Source: JACXVD01 sp020446665 | GTDB lineage: Bacteria > Pseudomonadota > Alphaproteobacteria > Sphingomonadales > Sphingomonadaceae | Length of the DNA stretch: 64,000 bases | Direction: 5' to 3' | NCBI GenBank assembly: GCA_041396905.1 | Contig: JAWKXQ010000015.1 | Span: 1-64,000 of the forward strand | Shown: one piece after another, positions 7,877 to 16,758 of the stretch | Layout of the letters: each line of letters starts with the position of its first letter | Position numbering within the stretch: the first letter of the stretch is position 1 | Translations under genes and position numbers: made by a program | Notes under the pieces: generated by a model | Database searches by the model: none | What the model saw: only the letters and a program-made list of their open reading frames with translations | Told to the model about the DNA's origin: nothing

Positions 7877-9472
7877 ATGACTTACCAGAGCCAGATCAGC
7901 GGCCTTCAGCAGACCATCGCCACCAATGGTGCGCCGTGGAATGCCATCGATGCAGAAAGCGCGGCGCGCATGCGGTTGCAGAACCGCTTCGCCACCGGGC
8001 TCGACATTGCCCGCTACACTGCGAAGATCATGCGCGAAGACATGGAAGCCTATGATGCGGACCCGGCCAATTACACCCAGTCGCTGGGTTGCTGGCACGG
8101 CTTCATCGCGCAGCAGAAGATGATCTCCATCAAGAAGCATTTCGGCAGCACCAAGCGCCGTTATCTCTACCTGTCCGGCTGGATGGTCGCCGCGCTGCGC
8201 AGCGAATTCGGCCCGCTGCCTGACCAGTCGATGCATGAAAAGACCAGCGTGCCTGCGCTGATCGAAGAGCTCTACACTTTCCTCAAGCAAGCCGACTCGC
8301 GTGAACTGGGCATGATGTTCCGCGATCTGGACAAGGCCCGTGAAGCGGGCGACGCGGTCGAAGCCAAGCGGCTCGAAAACGCGATCGACAATTATGAAAC
8401 GCATGTCGTTCCGATCATTGCGGATATTGACGCCGGTTTCGGCAACGCCGAAGCGACCTATCTGCTTGCCAAGAAGATGATTGAGGCCGGTGCCTGTGCG
8501 CTGCAGATCGAAAATCAGGTGTCGGATGAAAAGCAGTGCGGTCACCAGGATGGCAAGGTCACTGTGCCGCATGAGGATTTCCTGCAGAAGATCCGCGCAA
8601 TCCGTTATGCCTTCCTCGAACTGGGCGTGGAAGACGGGATCATTGTTGCCCGCACCGACAGCCTTGGCGCTGGCCTGACCAAGCAGATCGCCTACACCAC
8701 TGAAGAGGGCGATCTGGGTGACCAGTATAACAGCTTCCTCGACTGCGAAGAAGTGAACCCGGCCGACATCAAGAATGGCGATGTTTTCCTCAGCCGCGAA
8801 GGCAAGCTGCTCCGTCCGAAACGCCTGCCGAGCAATCTTTACCAGTTCCGCGCCGGAACGGGCGAAGACCGCTGCGTGCTGGATTGCATCACCAGCCTCC
8901 AGAACGGGGCCGACCTGCTGTGGATCGAAACCGAAAAGCCGCATATCGGCCAGATCGGCGGGATGGTGAACCGCATCCGCGAAGTCATTCCCAATGCCAA
9001 GCTGGTCTATAACAACTCGCCCAGCTTCAACTGGACGCTTAATTTCCGTCAGCAGGTCTTCGATATCTGGGAAGCCGAAGGCAAGGATATGTCCGCCTAT
9101 GACCGGGCAAAGCTGATGAGCATCGATTACGATGGCAGCGATCTGGCCATCGAAGCTGACGAACGCATCCGCACCTTCCAGGCTGATGCAGCCCGCGAAG
9201 CTGGCATCTTCCATCACCTGATCACTCTGCCGACCTATCACACAGCAGCGCTGAGCACGGATAACCTCGCCAAGCGCTACTTCGGTGAGGAAGGCATGCT
9301 GGGCTATGTTCTCAACGTCCAGCGTGAAGAAATCCGCCAGGGCATTGCTTGCGTGAAGCACCAGAACATGGCGGGCAGCGACATTGGCGATGATCACAAG
9401 GAATATTTCGCCGGTGAAGCCGCACTGAAGGCGGGCGGCAAGGATAACACCATGAATCAGTTTGCTGCCTGA
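7877..9472 (+). CDS. aceA: Isocitrate lyase
   Basis: This 531-aa protein cleaves isocitrate to succinate and glyoxylate, the first step of the glyoxylate shunt. It belongs to the long bacterial form typified by Pseudomonas aeruginosa. The active-site loop reads KQCGHQDG with catalytic Cys221, preceded by PIIADIDAGFGN for metal binding and followed by NNSPSFNW. An upstream in-frame open stretch exists from 7715, but the family N-terminus (MTYQSQISGLQ) begins at the ATG 7877. The divergent RamB-like regulator and neighbouring beta-oxidation genes suggest induction by acetate or fatty acids. Confidence 0.96.
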   Translation: MTYQSQISGLQQTIATNGAPWNAIDAESAARMRLQNRFATGLDIARYTAKIMREDMEAYDADPANYTQSLGCWHGFIAQQKMISIKKHFGSTKRRYLYLSGWMVAALRSEFGPLPDQSMHEKTSVPALIEELYTFLKQADSRELGMMFRDLDKAREAGDAVEAKRLENAIDNYETHVVPIIADIDAGFGNAEATYLLAKKMIEAGACALQIENQVSDEKQCGHQDGKVTVPHEDFLQKIRAIRYAFLELGVEDGIIVARTDSLGAGLTKQIAYTTEEGDLGDQYNSFLDCEEVNPADIKNGDVFLSREGKLLRPKRLPSNLYQFRAGTGEDRCVLDCITSLQNGADLLWIETEKPHIGQIGGMVNRIREVIPNAKLVYNNSPSFNWTLNFRQQVFDIWEAEGKDMSAYDRAKLMSIDYDGSDLAIEADERIRTFQADAAREAGIFHHLITLPTYHTAALSTDNLAKRYFGEEGMLGYVLNVQREEIRQGIACVKHQNMAGSDIGDDHKEYFAGEAALKAGGKDNTMNQFAA

Positions 9473-9524
9473 GAAAAGCAGGCAACCAGTTGGCGTAGTC
9501 GCGCTACATGCAGCTGGAGAGGGG

Positions 9525-9556
9525 AGAGCTGACCTGCACAAGCAGGTCGGCTCTTT
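9525..9556 (+). terminator. Hairpin terminator after isocitrate lyase
   Basis: AGAGC-T-GACCTGC and GCAGGTC-G-GCTCT form a 13-bp stem with one T.G wobble and an ACAA loop, followed by a short T run. It lies 52 bp after the aceA stop. Confidence 0.7.
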
Positions 9557-9588
9557 CCCGTTCTGGTGCAGGTCGCTAAGCTCTAGCA

Positions 9589-10461
9589 ATGACACCAGCC
9601 TTGCGCCCCCGCCGTTCCTGCCTGTTCATGCCCGGTGCCAATGCCCGCGCGCTGGAAAAGGCGAAGAGCCTGTCCGCCGACATGGTCATTTTCGACCTTG
9701 AGGATTCGGTCGCTCCCGAGGCCAAGGAGGATGCACGTGCGGCAGTATGCGCCGCTGTGCAGGGCGGCGGCTATGGTGCACGCGAAGTGGTGGTGCGCTG
9801 CAACGGGCTGGATACGGATTGGGGCGCACAGGATATTGCCGCTGCAGTGGCCGCCGGGCCGGACGGTGTGCTCTTGCCCAAGGTCGAAACCCCCGCGATG
9901 ATCGCCGCGCTGGATGATGCGTTGGGGGCGGCGGGCGCCAAAGCGGAATTGCCGCTATGGGTAATGATCGAAAGCCCGCTGGCGATCCTCAACCTGCCCG
10001 CTATCGCGGCCATGGGGGCAACGACCCGGCTGGCCGGTTTTGTGCTGGGGCCAAATGATCTGGCCAAGGATATGCTCGCGCAAAAAACACCGGGCCGCGA
10101 CGCTTTTGCCTATGCCATGAGCATGGTCGTCACTGCTGCGCGCGCCTATGGGCTGGTCCCGCTTGATGGCGTATTCAACGATTTCCGCGATCAGGCCGGG
10201 CTGGAAGCGGAATGTCGGCAAGGGCGGATGCTGGGCTTTGAAGGGAAGACACTGATCCACCCGGCGCAGCTGGAGATCACCAACCGCATTTTCGCCCCTG
10301 ATCCGGAGGAAGTGGAGCAGGCCCGCGAAGTGGTGGCCGCTTTTGCGGACCCGGCCAATGCGGGCAAGGGGGTGATTTCCGTAAAGGGAAAGATGGTGGA
10401 GCTACTCCATCTTGAGCAGGCACAGCGCCTGCTGGCATTTGAAACAGCAATCAACGCTTGA
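9589..10461 (+). CDS. HpcH/HpaI-aldolase family CoA-ester lyase (CitE/malyl-CoA lyase-like)
   Basis: This 290-aa TIM-barrel protein of the CitE group has RRSCLFMPGANARALEKA at its N-terminus, FDLEDSVAPEAK with the Mg-binding acidic pair, and VVRCNGLDTDWG. It also carries LLPKVETP, MIESPLAILN, and the late GFEGKTLIHPAQL motif. Members cleave or hydrolyse citramalyl-, malyl- or methylmalyl-CoA. The location between isocitrate lyase and beta-oxidation genes fits a glyoxylate/malyl-CoA role, but the exact substrate cannot be told from sequence. The ATG at 9589 has only a weak ribosome site. Confidence 0.85.
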   Translation: MTPALRPRRSCLFMPGANARALEKAKSLSADMVIFDLEDSVAPEAKEDARAAVCAAVQGGGYGAREVVVRCNGLDTDWGAQDIAAAVAAGPDGVLLPKVETPAMIAALDDALGAAGAKAELPLWVMIESPLAILNLPAIAAMGATTRLAGFVLGPNDLAKDMLAQKTPGRDAFAYAMSMVVTAARAYGLVPLDGVFNDFRDQAGLEAECRQGRMLGFEGKTLIHPAQLEITNRIFAPDPEEVEQAREVVAAFADPANAGKGVISVKGKMVELLHLEQAQRLLAFETAINA

Positions 10462-10486
10462 TTCGCGCCATATTATGCCCATTTCC

Positions 10487-10504
10487 GTTTCCGTAAGCGG
10501 AAAC
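10487..10504. promoter_or_regulatory. Inverted repeat upstream of the thiolase gene
   Basis: GTTTCCG-TAAG-CGGAAAC is a perfect 7-bp dyad with a 4-nt spacer, 135 bp before the thiolase start. It has the size of a TetR-type operator; no regulator is adjacent. Confidence 0.35.
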
Positions 10505-10638
10505 CATCTTACGGCTGACACAATCTGCCGCTACGGCATGCTGGATTGCGCAGATGCCGTTTGCAATTGCCGCCTGATACTGCTTGATCACTGGCCTGAA
10601 TTCGCCGAATTCACGGCCCCATCCGGATGAGGAATGCC

Positions 10639-11847
10639 ATGACAGAAGCCTATATTTTCGATCATGTCCGCACTGCGCGCGGCAAGGGGCGCGCCGATGG
10701 TGCGCTGCATGAAGTGACCCCGCTGGAACTCTCCACGCAGGTGCTGCAGGCGCTGCGTGATCGGAACGAGCTCGATACGTCGTTGGTCGATGATGTGGCC
10801 TTTGGCTGCGTCTCCCCGGTGGGTGAACAAGGCGCGGTCGTCTCGCGCACGGCGGTGCTCAATGCAGGCTATGCGGAAACGACCTCTGCCATTCAGGTGA
10901 ACCGTTTCTGTGGTTCAGGTCTGGAAGCGGTGAATATTGCCGCGGCCAAGGTGATTTCCGGCGAAGCTGACATGGCGATTGGCGGCGGTGTGGAAAGCAT
11001 GAGCCGCGTTCCGATGGGCAGTGATGGCGGCGCATGGCCGACCGATCCGCAATCCGCCTTCCACAATTATTTCGTGCCGCAGGGCATCAGCGCCGATCTG
11101 ATCGCCACCAAATATGGCTTCAGCCGCGATGATGTGGATGCCTATGCGGTGGAAAGCCACAAGCGCGCTCATGCCGCATGGGAAGAGGGCCGCTTTGCCA
11201 ATTCCGTGCTGGCGGTGAAGGACCGGATTGGCCTCACGCTGCTGGACCGGGACGAGACGATCCGCCCGCAAACCGATATGCAATCGCTGGCAGCGCTCAA
11301 CCTTTCCTTTGCCGGACTGGGCAAGATGCCGGGCTTCGACAGTGTGGCCCAGCTGCGTTACCCCGAGGTGGAGAAGATCAACCACGTCCACCATGCGGGC
11401 AACAGCTCGGGCATTGTCGATGGCTCTGCAGGTGTTCTGATCGGCAGCAAGGAAGCGGGCGAACGCGCTGGGCTCAAGCCGCGGGCGCGAATTCGCGCGA
11501 TGGCATCGATCGGGTCGGAACCGACGATCATGCTGACCGGTCCTGAATTCGTGACGCAGAAAGTGCTCAGCCGCGCCGGTATGGAGGTCGGCGATATCGA
11601 CCTCTATGAACTCAACGAAGCCTTCGCCAGCGTGGTTCTGCGTTACATGCAGGCGCTCAATATCGATCATGGCAATATCAATGTGAATGGCGGCGCGATT
11701 GCGATGGGCCATCCGCTGGGTGCGACCGGGGCGATGATCCTTGGCACAGTGCTCGACGAGCTGGAGCGCAGCGGCAAGGAAACTGCGCTTGCCTCGCTGT
11801 GCATCGGTGCGGGTATGGGCACCGCCACCATCATTGAACGCGTTTGA
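10639..11847 (+). CDS. fadA: Acetyl-CoA acyltransferase (thiolase), beta-oxidation type
   Basis: This 402-aa thiolase catalyses thiolytic release of acetyl-CoA from 3-ketoacyl-CoA. The nucleophilic Cys is in NRFCGSGLEA (residues about 88-97). The second half carries NEAFA, the NVNGGAIAMGHPLGATGA histidine loop and the second active-site Cys in CIGAGMG. An ATG at 10627 is also in frame, but GAGGA lies 5 nt before 10639 and itself overlaps 10627, so 10639 is preferred. It is followed after 20 bp by the FadB-type protein, forming a classic beta-oxidation pair. Acetoacetyl-CoA thiolase activity is also possible. Confidence 0.92.
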   Translation: MTEAYIFDHVRTARGKGRADGALHEVTPLELSTQVLQALRDRNELDTSLVDDVAFGCVSPVGEQGAVVSRTAVLNAGYAETTSAIQVNRFCGSGLEAVNIAAAKVISGEADMAIGGGVESMSRVPMGSDGGAWPTDPQSAFHNYFVPQGISADLIATKYGFSRDDVDAYAVESHKRAHAAWEEGRFANSVLAVKDRIGLTLLDRDETIRPQTDMQSLAALNLSFAGLGKMPGFDSVAQLRYPEVEKINHVHHAGNSSGIVDGSAGVLIGSKEAGERAGLKPRARIRAMASIGSEPTIMLTGPEFVTQKVLSRAGMEVGDIDLYELNEAFASVVLRYMQALNIDHGNINVNGGAIAMGHPLGATGAMILGTVLDELERSGKETALASLCIGAGMGTATIIERV

Positions 11848-11867
11848 GCAGGATTGAGGAACAAGAC

Positions 11868-14063
11868 ATGAGCTACACCACCTTTAGCGTTGAAACCGAC
11901 GCAGACGGTATCGCCCTCGTCACGATCGACCTGCCGGGCGAGACCATGAATGTCTGGAACGAAGCGCTGATCGAGGAATTCGAAGCCTTCACCGATGCGT
12001 TTCTCGCAGATGATGCGATGAAAGGCGCGGTGATTACGTCGGGCAAGAAGACCGGCTTCCTCGCCGGGGCAGACGTCCGCATGTTTGGCCGCCGCAAGAT
12101 CGCGCTGGACAAGGAATCCTTTGATAGCACCGCCCGGTTGAGCCGTGCCCTGCGCCGCCTCGAAACCGGCGGCCACAGTGCCAAGGCGATTGCCAAGGAA
12201 GGCGCCAAGGCCAAGCCGGTTGCCTGCGCACTGGAAGGGCTGGCGCTGGGCGGCGGTCTCGAACTCGCGCTGGCCTGCCATTATCGCGTGGTGGCCGATA
12301 ATCCGAAGATCCAGTTGGGTGTGCCAGAGGTCCAGATCGGTCTGCTGCCGGGTGCTGGCGGCACACAGCGATTGCCGCGCCTGATGGGGCTGCAGGCTGC
12401 CGCGATGATGATCATGCAGGGCCAGCCGGTTGCTCCGCAGCAGGCAAAGGCGCAGAATATCGTCCATGAAGTGGTGGCGCCCGGCAAGACGGTCGAAGCG
12501 GCCATGACCTGGGTGAAAGCCAACCCACAGGTGCTTGCGCCGTGGGATCAGAAGGGCTTCAAATTCCCCGGCGGTGCCGGTGCGATGAACCCGGCGGGCC
12601 TGCAATTCTACATGGGCGGCAACGCCATGGCTCTGGCCCAGTCGCGTGACAATTATCCGGCGATCAAGGCGATCATGTCCTGCCTTTATGAAGGCAGCAA
12701 TCTGCCCTTTGACAAGGCGCTGGAAGTGGAAGTGAAATATTTCCTCACCCTGCTGGCCGGGCCGGTATCCAAGAACATGATCCGCTCGCTCTTCGTCAAC
12801 AAGCAGGCGCTGGAGAAAGGCGCAGCACGCCCGGCAGACGTGCCCGCGCTTGATCTGAAGAAGGTTGGCGTGCTCGGCGCGGGCCTGATGGGCTCGGGCA
12901 TCACCCATGTAACCGTCAAGGGCGGCATGGATGTGGTCGTGCTTGACCGGTCAGATGAAGATGCGGCCAAGGCCGTCGCCTATTCGAAGAAGATCGTCGA
13001 CAAGAATGTCGCCAAGGGCAAGATGACGCAGGAACAGGCGGATGCCTTCATGGCGAAAATCACGCCGACGACTGACTATGCGATGCTGGCAGATTGCGAT
13101 CTGGTGATCGAGGCGGTGTTCGAACTGCCCGATGTGAAGAAGGATGTGATCGAGAAGGCAGAAGCGGCGATCCGTCCCGATGTGATCCTGGCCTCCAACA
13201 CCTCGACCATTCCGATTGGCAATCTGGCGAAATTCTCCAGCCACCCGGACAAGTTCATCGGCATGCATTTCTTCTCCCCGGTGGAGCGTATGCCGCTGCT
13301 GGAAATCATCCCGCATGAAGGGACCGGCGATGCCGCGCTGGCGGCTGCGTTTGATTACAACAAGCGCATTCGCAAGACGCCGATCGTGGTCAAGGATGTG
13401 CGCGGTTTCTACACCAATCAGGTGGTGCCGCCCTATCTCGGCGAAGCAGTGCATATGGTGATGGAAGGGATCAGCCCTGCGCTGATCGAGAATGTCGCCA
13501 AGAATATGGGTATGCCTATCGGCCCGCTGGCGCTGATGGACGAAACCACGCTCAAGCTGGGCGCGGATATCCTCAAATCGACCAAGCAGGAAATGGGCGA
13601 TGCCTATGTCCCGAGCGGGCTGGAGCCGTTCTATGAATTGATGGTCGATCAGCTGGGCCGCTCTGGCCGCCGTTTTGGCAAGGGCTTTTACGACTATGCA
13701 GAAGACGGCAAACGCCTGGGCTTGTGGCAGGGAATGGCAGATCATTATGCGCCAGCGGACCCGCAGCCCAGCGCAGAGGAAGTGAAAGAGCGGCTGCTCT
13801 ATGCGCAGCTGGTGCCTGCCGCGCGTTGCTATGCCGATGGTGTGGTGCACGATCCGCAAAGCGCGGATTTGGGCGCGATCCTTGGCTGGGGCTTCCCCCC
13901 CTATATGGGCGGCCCGCTGGCACATATCGACACGATTGGTGCGAGCGCGTTCGTCTCTGTCGCAGATCGGCTGGCGCAGCAGCATGGCCATCGTTTTGCC
14001 GTGCCGGACATGTTCCGCGACATGGCGGCGAGTGCAGGCACGCTTTACAAGGCGGCTGCGTAA
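11868..14063 (+). CDS. fadB: FadB/FadJ-type enoyl-CoA hydratase / 3-hydroxyacyl-CoA dehydrogenase
   Basis: This 731-aa multifunctional protein carries an N-terminal crotonase domain with the oxyanion-hole segment FLAGADVRMF, LGGGLELALACHYRV, and catalytic-Glu region PEVQIGLLPGAGGTQRLP. The NAD-binding 3-hydroxyacyl-CoA dehydrogenase follows, with Rossmann motif GVLGAGLMGSGI near residue 335 and GMHFFSPVERMPLLEI. Two C-terminal dehydrogenase domains complete it (KDVRGFYTNQV, GFYDYAEDGKR). It converts 2-enoyl-CoA to 3-ketoacyl-CoA, feeding the thiolase upstream. A TGAGGA site sits 7 nt before the ATG at 11868. The upstream in-frame ATG at 11844 overlaps the thiolase stop and is less likely. Confidence 0.95.
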   Translation: MSYTTFSVETDADGIALVTIDLPGETMNVWNEALIEEFEAFTDAFLADDAMKGAVITSGKKTGFLAGADVRMFGRRKIALDKESFDSTARLSRALRRLETGGHSAKAIAKEGAKAKPVACALEGLALGGGLELALACHYRVVADNPKIQLGVPEVQIGLLPGAGGTQRLPRLMGLQAAAMMIMQGQPVAPQQAKAQNIVHEVVAPGKTVEAAMTWVKANPQVLAPWDQKGFKFPGGAGAMNPAGLQFYMGGNAMALAQSRDNYPAIKAIMSCLYEGSNLPFDKALEVEVKYFLTLLAGPVSKNMIRSLFVNKQALEKGAARPADVPALDLKKVGVLGAGLMGSGITHVTVKGGMDVVVLDRSDEDAAKAVAYSKKIVDKNVAKGKMTQEQADAFMAKITPTTDYAMLADCDLVIEAVFELPDVKKDVIEKAEAAIRPDVILASNTSTIPIGNLAKFSSHPDKFIGMHFFSPVERMPLLEIIPHEGTGDAALAAAFDYNKRIRKTPIVVKDVRGFYTNQVVPPYLGEAVHMVMEGISPALIENVAKNMGMPIGPLALMDETTLKLGADILKSTKQEMGDAYVPSGLEPFYELMVDQLGRSGRRFGKGFYDYAEDGKRLGLWQGMADHYAPADPQPSAEEVKERLLYAQLVPAARCYADGVVHDPQSADLGAILGWGFPPYMGGPLAHIDTIGASAFVSVADRLAQQHGHRFAVPDMFRDMAASAGTLYKAAA

Positions 14064-14087
14064 CTTTGAGCGTTGCTGATGTGAATT

Positions 14088-14121
14088 GGCGGAGTGCCCC
14101 CCGGGGGCGCTCCGCCATTTT
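14088..14121. terminator. Terminator between fadB and the queuosine-precursor transporter
   Basis: GGCGGAG-T-GCCCC (14088-14100) pairs with GGGGC-G-CTCCGCC (14104-14116) around a CCG loop, then ATTTTC. It sits between convergent genes and may act in both directions. Confidence 0.75.
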
Positions 14122-14133
14122 CTTTACCTGGCC

Positions 14134-14793
14134 TCAGTCCAGCCTCTTCGCTAACCCTACCGCCAGCATGATCAGTGGCGGCACGACGAGGAAGGACAGG
14201 ACCACCTTGGCCAGCACCTGCCCCAGCATCAGATCTGCAATGGGGAAGGAGCCATAAAAGGCCAGCGTGATGAAGATCACCGAATCCAGCGCCTGGCTCA
14301 GTGCCGAGGCAATCCCGCCGCGCAGCATCATCCAAATGCCGTTATAGGCCCCGCTGGCATTCTTGCCCCGCAAGGCATCGAAGATCCACACATTGAGCAG
14401 CAGGGAAACGCCATAGGCGACCGGCCCGGCGGCCATGATCCGCGGCGTGCTGGACAGTACCCGCTCAAACGCTGCCAGATTTTCTGGCGGCATGTCCTTC
14501 GACGCAGGCAGGCTCAGCACCAGCGCGATCAGGCCGATGGAAACGGCCAGCGGCAGGAAGCCCCACAACACCAGCCGGTCTGCTGTTTTGCGTCCGTAAA
14601 GCTGGGCGATTGCGCTGGACAGCACAACCAGCAGCAGAAAGGCGAAAATCCCCGCTTCCACGGCCAACTGGCCAAAGGCAACCTGCTTGAACGCCAGCAC
14701 ACCGGCGATCACGGTCATGCCGCCATAGAGCATGCTCAATATGAACAGGGGACGGGGGATGCCCGGCAGCGCGGGGCCTGGTGTCTCGGTCAT
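14134..14793 (-). CDS. yhhQ: Queuosine precursor transporter (YhhQ/VUT family)
   Basis: This 219-aa polytopic membrane protein has about six hydrophobic segments and the family pattern: QLYGRKTADRLVLWGF, AYGVSLLLNVWIFDALR and LRGGIASALSQALDSVIFITLAFYG, ending LAKVVLSFLVVPPLIMLAVG. YhhQ proteins import preQ0/preQ1 for queuosine tRNA modification. The gene is alone on the minus strand and I saw no preQ1 riboswitch fold upstream. The start at 14793 has no strong ribosome site. Confidence 0.85.
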   Translation of the reverse strand: MTETPGPALPGIPRPLFILSMLYGGMTVIAGVLAFKQVAFGQLAVEAGIFAFLLLVVLSSAIAQLYGRKTADRLVLWGFLPLAVSIGLIALVLSLPASKDMPPENLAAFERVLSSTPRIMAAGPVAYGVSLLLNVWIFDALRGKNASGAYNGIWMMLRGGIASALSQALDSVIFITLAFYGSFPIADLMLGQVLAKVVLSFLVVPPLIMLAVGLAKRLD

Positions 14794-14952
14794 GGACGAG
14801 GCTTATTCCGAATACGCCGGAATGGGAAGCAGGAAGGATGCGTTGTTTGATCTATACCAAACAGCCCCTTGTCTATCACTGCTAAGCGCGCGAAAGACCA
14901 AGAATTAGTTAGGACGGCCTGTGCGCCGGTCCCCGCCGACAAAGGTTTCTGA

Positions 14953-15882
14953 ATGTCCGACATTGCATCCGTTTCGCTTGCCCAGCCGCTGGAGAATATT
15001 TCCGAAGAACTGGGCCGCAGCTTTTCCGAATATGGCTTCGCCGTAATCCGCGACCACGGCATCCCGCAGGAGCTGATTGCCCGCGCGGAAGAAATGAGCC
15101 GCGCTTTCTTTGCGCTGCCGACCGGGATCAAGCAGGCCTATCATATCCCCGGCGGAGGTGGTGCACGTGGCTACACCCCGTTTGGCACGGAGAAGGCAAA
15201 GGATGCCGAAATCTTCGACCTCAAGGAATTCTGGCATGTCGGGCGAAGCCTGCCTGACGGGCATCCCCTGTCAGACTATATGCCGCCCAATATCTGGCCG
15301 GGCGAGATCGAGGGTTTCCGGGAGACCTTTGAAACGCTCTATGCCGAATTCGAAAAGGCGGGTGACCGGGTGCTGCGCGCCATCGCGATTCATTTGGGTC
15401 TGGCGGAGGACTGGTTCGTTCCCACAGTGGAAGACGGCAATTCCGTGATGCGCCTGCTCCATTACCCCCCGCTGCCGAAGGATGCGCCTGATGGTGCCGT
15501 GCGTGCCGCGGAACATGGGGATATCAATACCATTACGCTGCTGCTGGGTGCGGAAGAGGCCGGGCTGGAACTGCGCAACCGGCAGGGCGAATGGATCCCG
15601 GTCAAGCCGCCGCAGGGGGCGCTCGCTGTCAATATTGGCGACATGCTCGACCGGCTGACCAACTCGAAATTGCGGTCCACCAATCACCGTGTGGTCAATC
15701 CGGTCGGCGCGGCAAAGGATCGTGCGCGCTTTTCCATGCCGTTCTTCCTGCATTTCCGGCCTGATTTCATGATCGAAACGCTGCCATCCTGTATCGACCC
15801 GGCCATGCCCGATGCGCATCCGGAGCCGATCTCCAGCCATGATTTCCTGCTGCAGCGCCTGCGCGAGATAAATCTCGCCTGA
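14953..15882 (+). CDS. 2-oxoglutarate/Fe(II)-dependent oxygenase (isopenicillin-N-synthase-like)
   Basis: This 309-aa protein has the N-terminal DIOX_N segment (SEYGFAVIRDHGIPQELI) and a C-terminal double-stranded beta-helix. The iron ligands are visible as HGD in AAEHGDINTITLLLG and the distal His in LRSTNHRVVNP, with the co-substrate motif RFSMPFF. This group includes plant-like 2OG oxygenases and bacterial relatives of unknown substrate. An AAAGG site precedes the ATG. The neighbours (queuosine transporter, TonB protein) do not indicate a pathway. Confidence 0.88.
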   Translation: MSDIASVSLAQPLENISEELGRSFSEYGFAVIRDHGIPQELIARAEEMSRAFFALPTGIKQAYHIPGGGGARGYTPFGTEKAKDAEIFDLKEFWHVGRSLPDGHPLSDYMPPNIWPGEIEGFRETFETLYAEFEKAGDRVLRAIAIHLGLAEDWFVPTVEDGNSVMRLLHYPPLPKDAPDGAVRAAEHGDINTITLLLGAEEAGLELRNRQGEWIPVKPPQGALAVNIGDMLDRLTNSKLRSTNHRVVNPVGAAKDRARFSMPFFLHFRPDFMIETLPSCIDPAMPDAHPEPISSHDFLLQRLREINLA

Positions 15883-15933
15883 TAGGGAAATGGGGGGCAT
15901 TCCCTTTCGTGCCGAATGGGTTAAATTGCGCAG

Positions 15934-16668
15934 ATGGAGAGCGAACCGACCCGCTATGCTGACCGGCGCAAGCCGCTCAGCATCCCCCGGCTGATCCTGA
16001 TCGGCCTGCTGCATCTGTTTGCCATTTACGCTCTGGCGCGGGCCTTCGCCCCGGATTTTGTCGCGCCAGTCGAACGTGAAGTGCTGTCGACTTTCTCTGT
16101 CACCGTCACCACGCCGGAAGAGCCACCGGAAGAGGCGGAGCCGCTGCCCGATGAAGGGGCAGCAGGCGAAGCGGGCAAGCAGGCCGTGCCCAAGCCGGTG
16201 ACGGCGGAAAAACCGAAGATCAAGGTGAAGGAAGACAAGCCCGTGCCGCGCGCATCCTCCACCGGCGCCGCGAATAATTCTGGCGCGCGGGACCAGGGCG
16301 ATGGCACCGGCGCTGCGGGTGACGGGATGGGAACAGGATCGGGCCGGGGTGGCGGCGGGCAGGGCGGCATTGCCGTGACCAAGCCGGTCAAGATCGCCGG
16401 AGACATCAATTCCGCGCGCGATTTCCCTGTGCCCGCAGGCGGACGCGAGGCGCGCTTTGGCAATCAGGTGATTGTTTACATGACCGTCGGCGTCGATGGC
16501 CGGGCCTCCAATTGCCGGATCCAGAAACCCAGCGGTGATCCGGAGGCTGACCGTATCGTCTGCCAGCTGGCGGTGGAACGATTCCGCTTCAAACCGGCGA
16601 CCAATGCCGATGGCAATCCGGTTCCGGCCACCTATGGCTGGCAACAGCAATGGTTTGCTGCGAAGTGA
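15934..16668 (+). CDS. TonB-family energy transducer
   Basis: This 244-aa protein has the TonB layout: a single membrane anchor at residues about 18-38 (IPRLILIGLLHLFAIYALA) and an acidic, Pro-rich periplasmic linker (PEEPPEEAEPLPDE, then a Lys/Pro stretch and a Gly-rich run). The C-terminal TonB domain has NQVIVYMTVGVDGRASNC and ERFRFKPATN. Such proteins couple the proton motive force to outer-membrane receptors. No exbB/exbD is adjacent. It may be one of several TonB paralogues, which are common in sphingomonads. Confidence 0.8.
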   Translation: MESEPTRYADRRKPLSIPRLILIGLLHLFAIYALARAFAPDFVAPVEREVLSTFSVTVTTPEEPPEEAEPLPDEGAAGEAGKQAVPKPVTAEKPKIKVKEDKPVPRASSTGAANNSGARDQGDGTGAAGDGMGTGSGRGGGGQGGIAVTKPVKIAGDINSARDFPVPAGGREARFGNQVIVYMTVGVDGRASNCRIQKPSGDPEADRIVCQLAVERFRFKPATNADGNPVPATYGWQQQWFAAK

Positions 16669-16758
16669 ACTGGATTGGGGCGGTTATCAGGAATTTCCTT
16701 GCGTAACCTGTTTGCAATGGCGAAGGCCTAGCGCCTCTGTCGTAGCGTAACATGACCA

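Noticed and set aside
7772..9595. 607-aa open frame opposite isocitrate lyase
   Set aside because: Fully antisense to aceA with no recognisable domain or ribosome site.
14794..14952. Possible preQ1 riboswitch before the queuosine-precursor transporter
   Set aside because: No preQ1 aptamer-like stem plus A-rich tail could be drawn in the upstream sequence.
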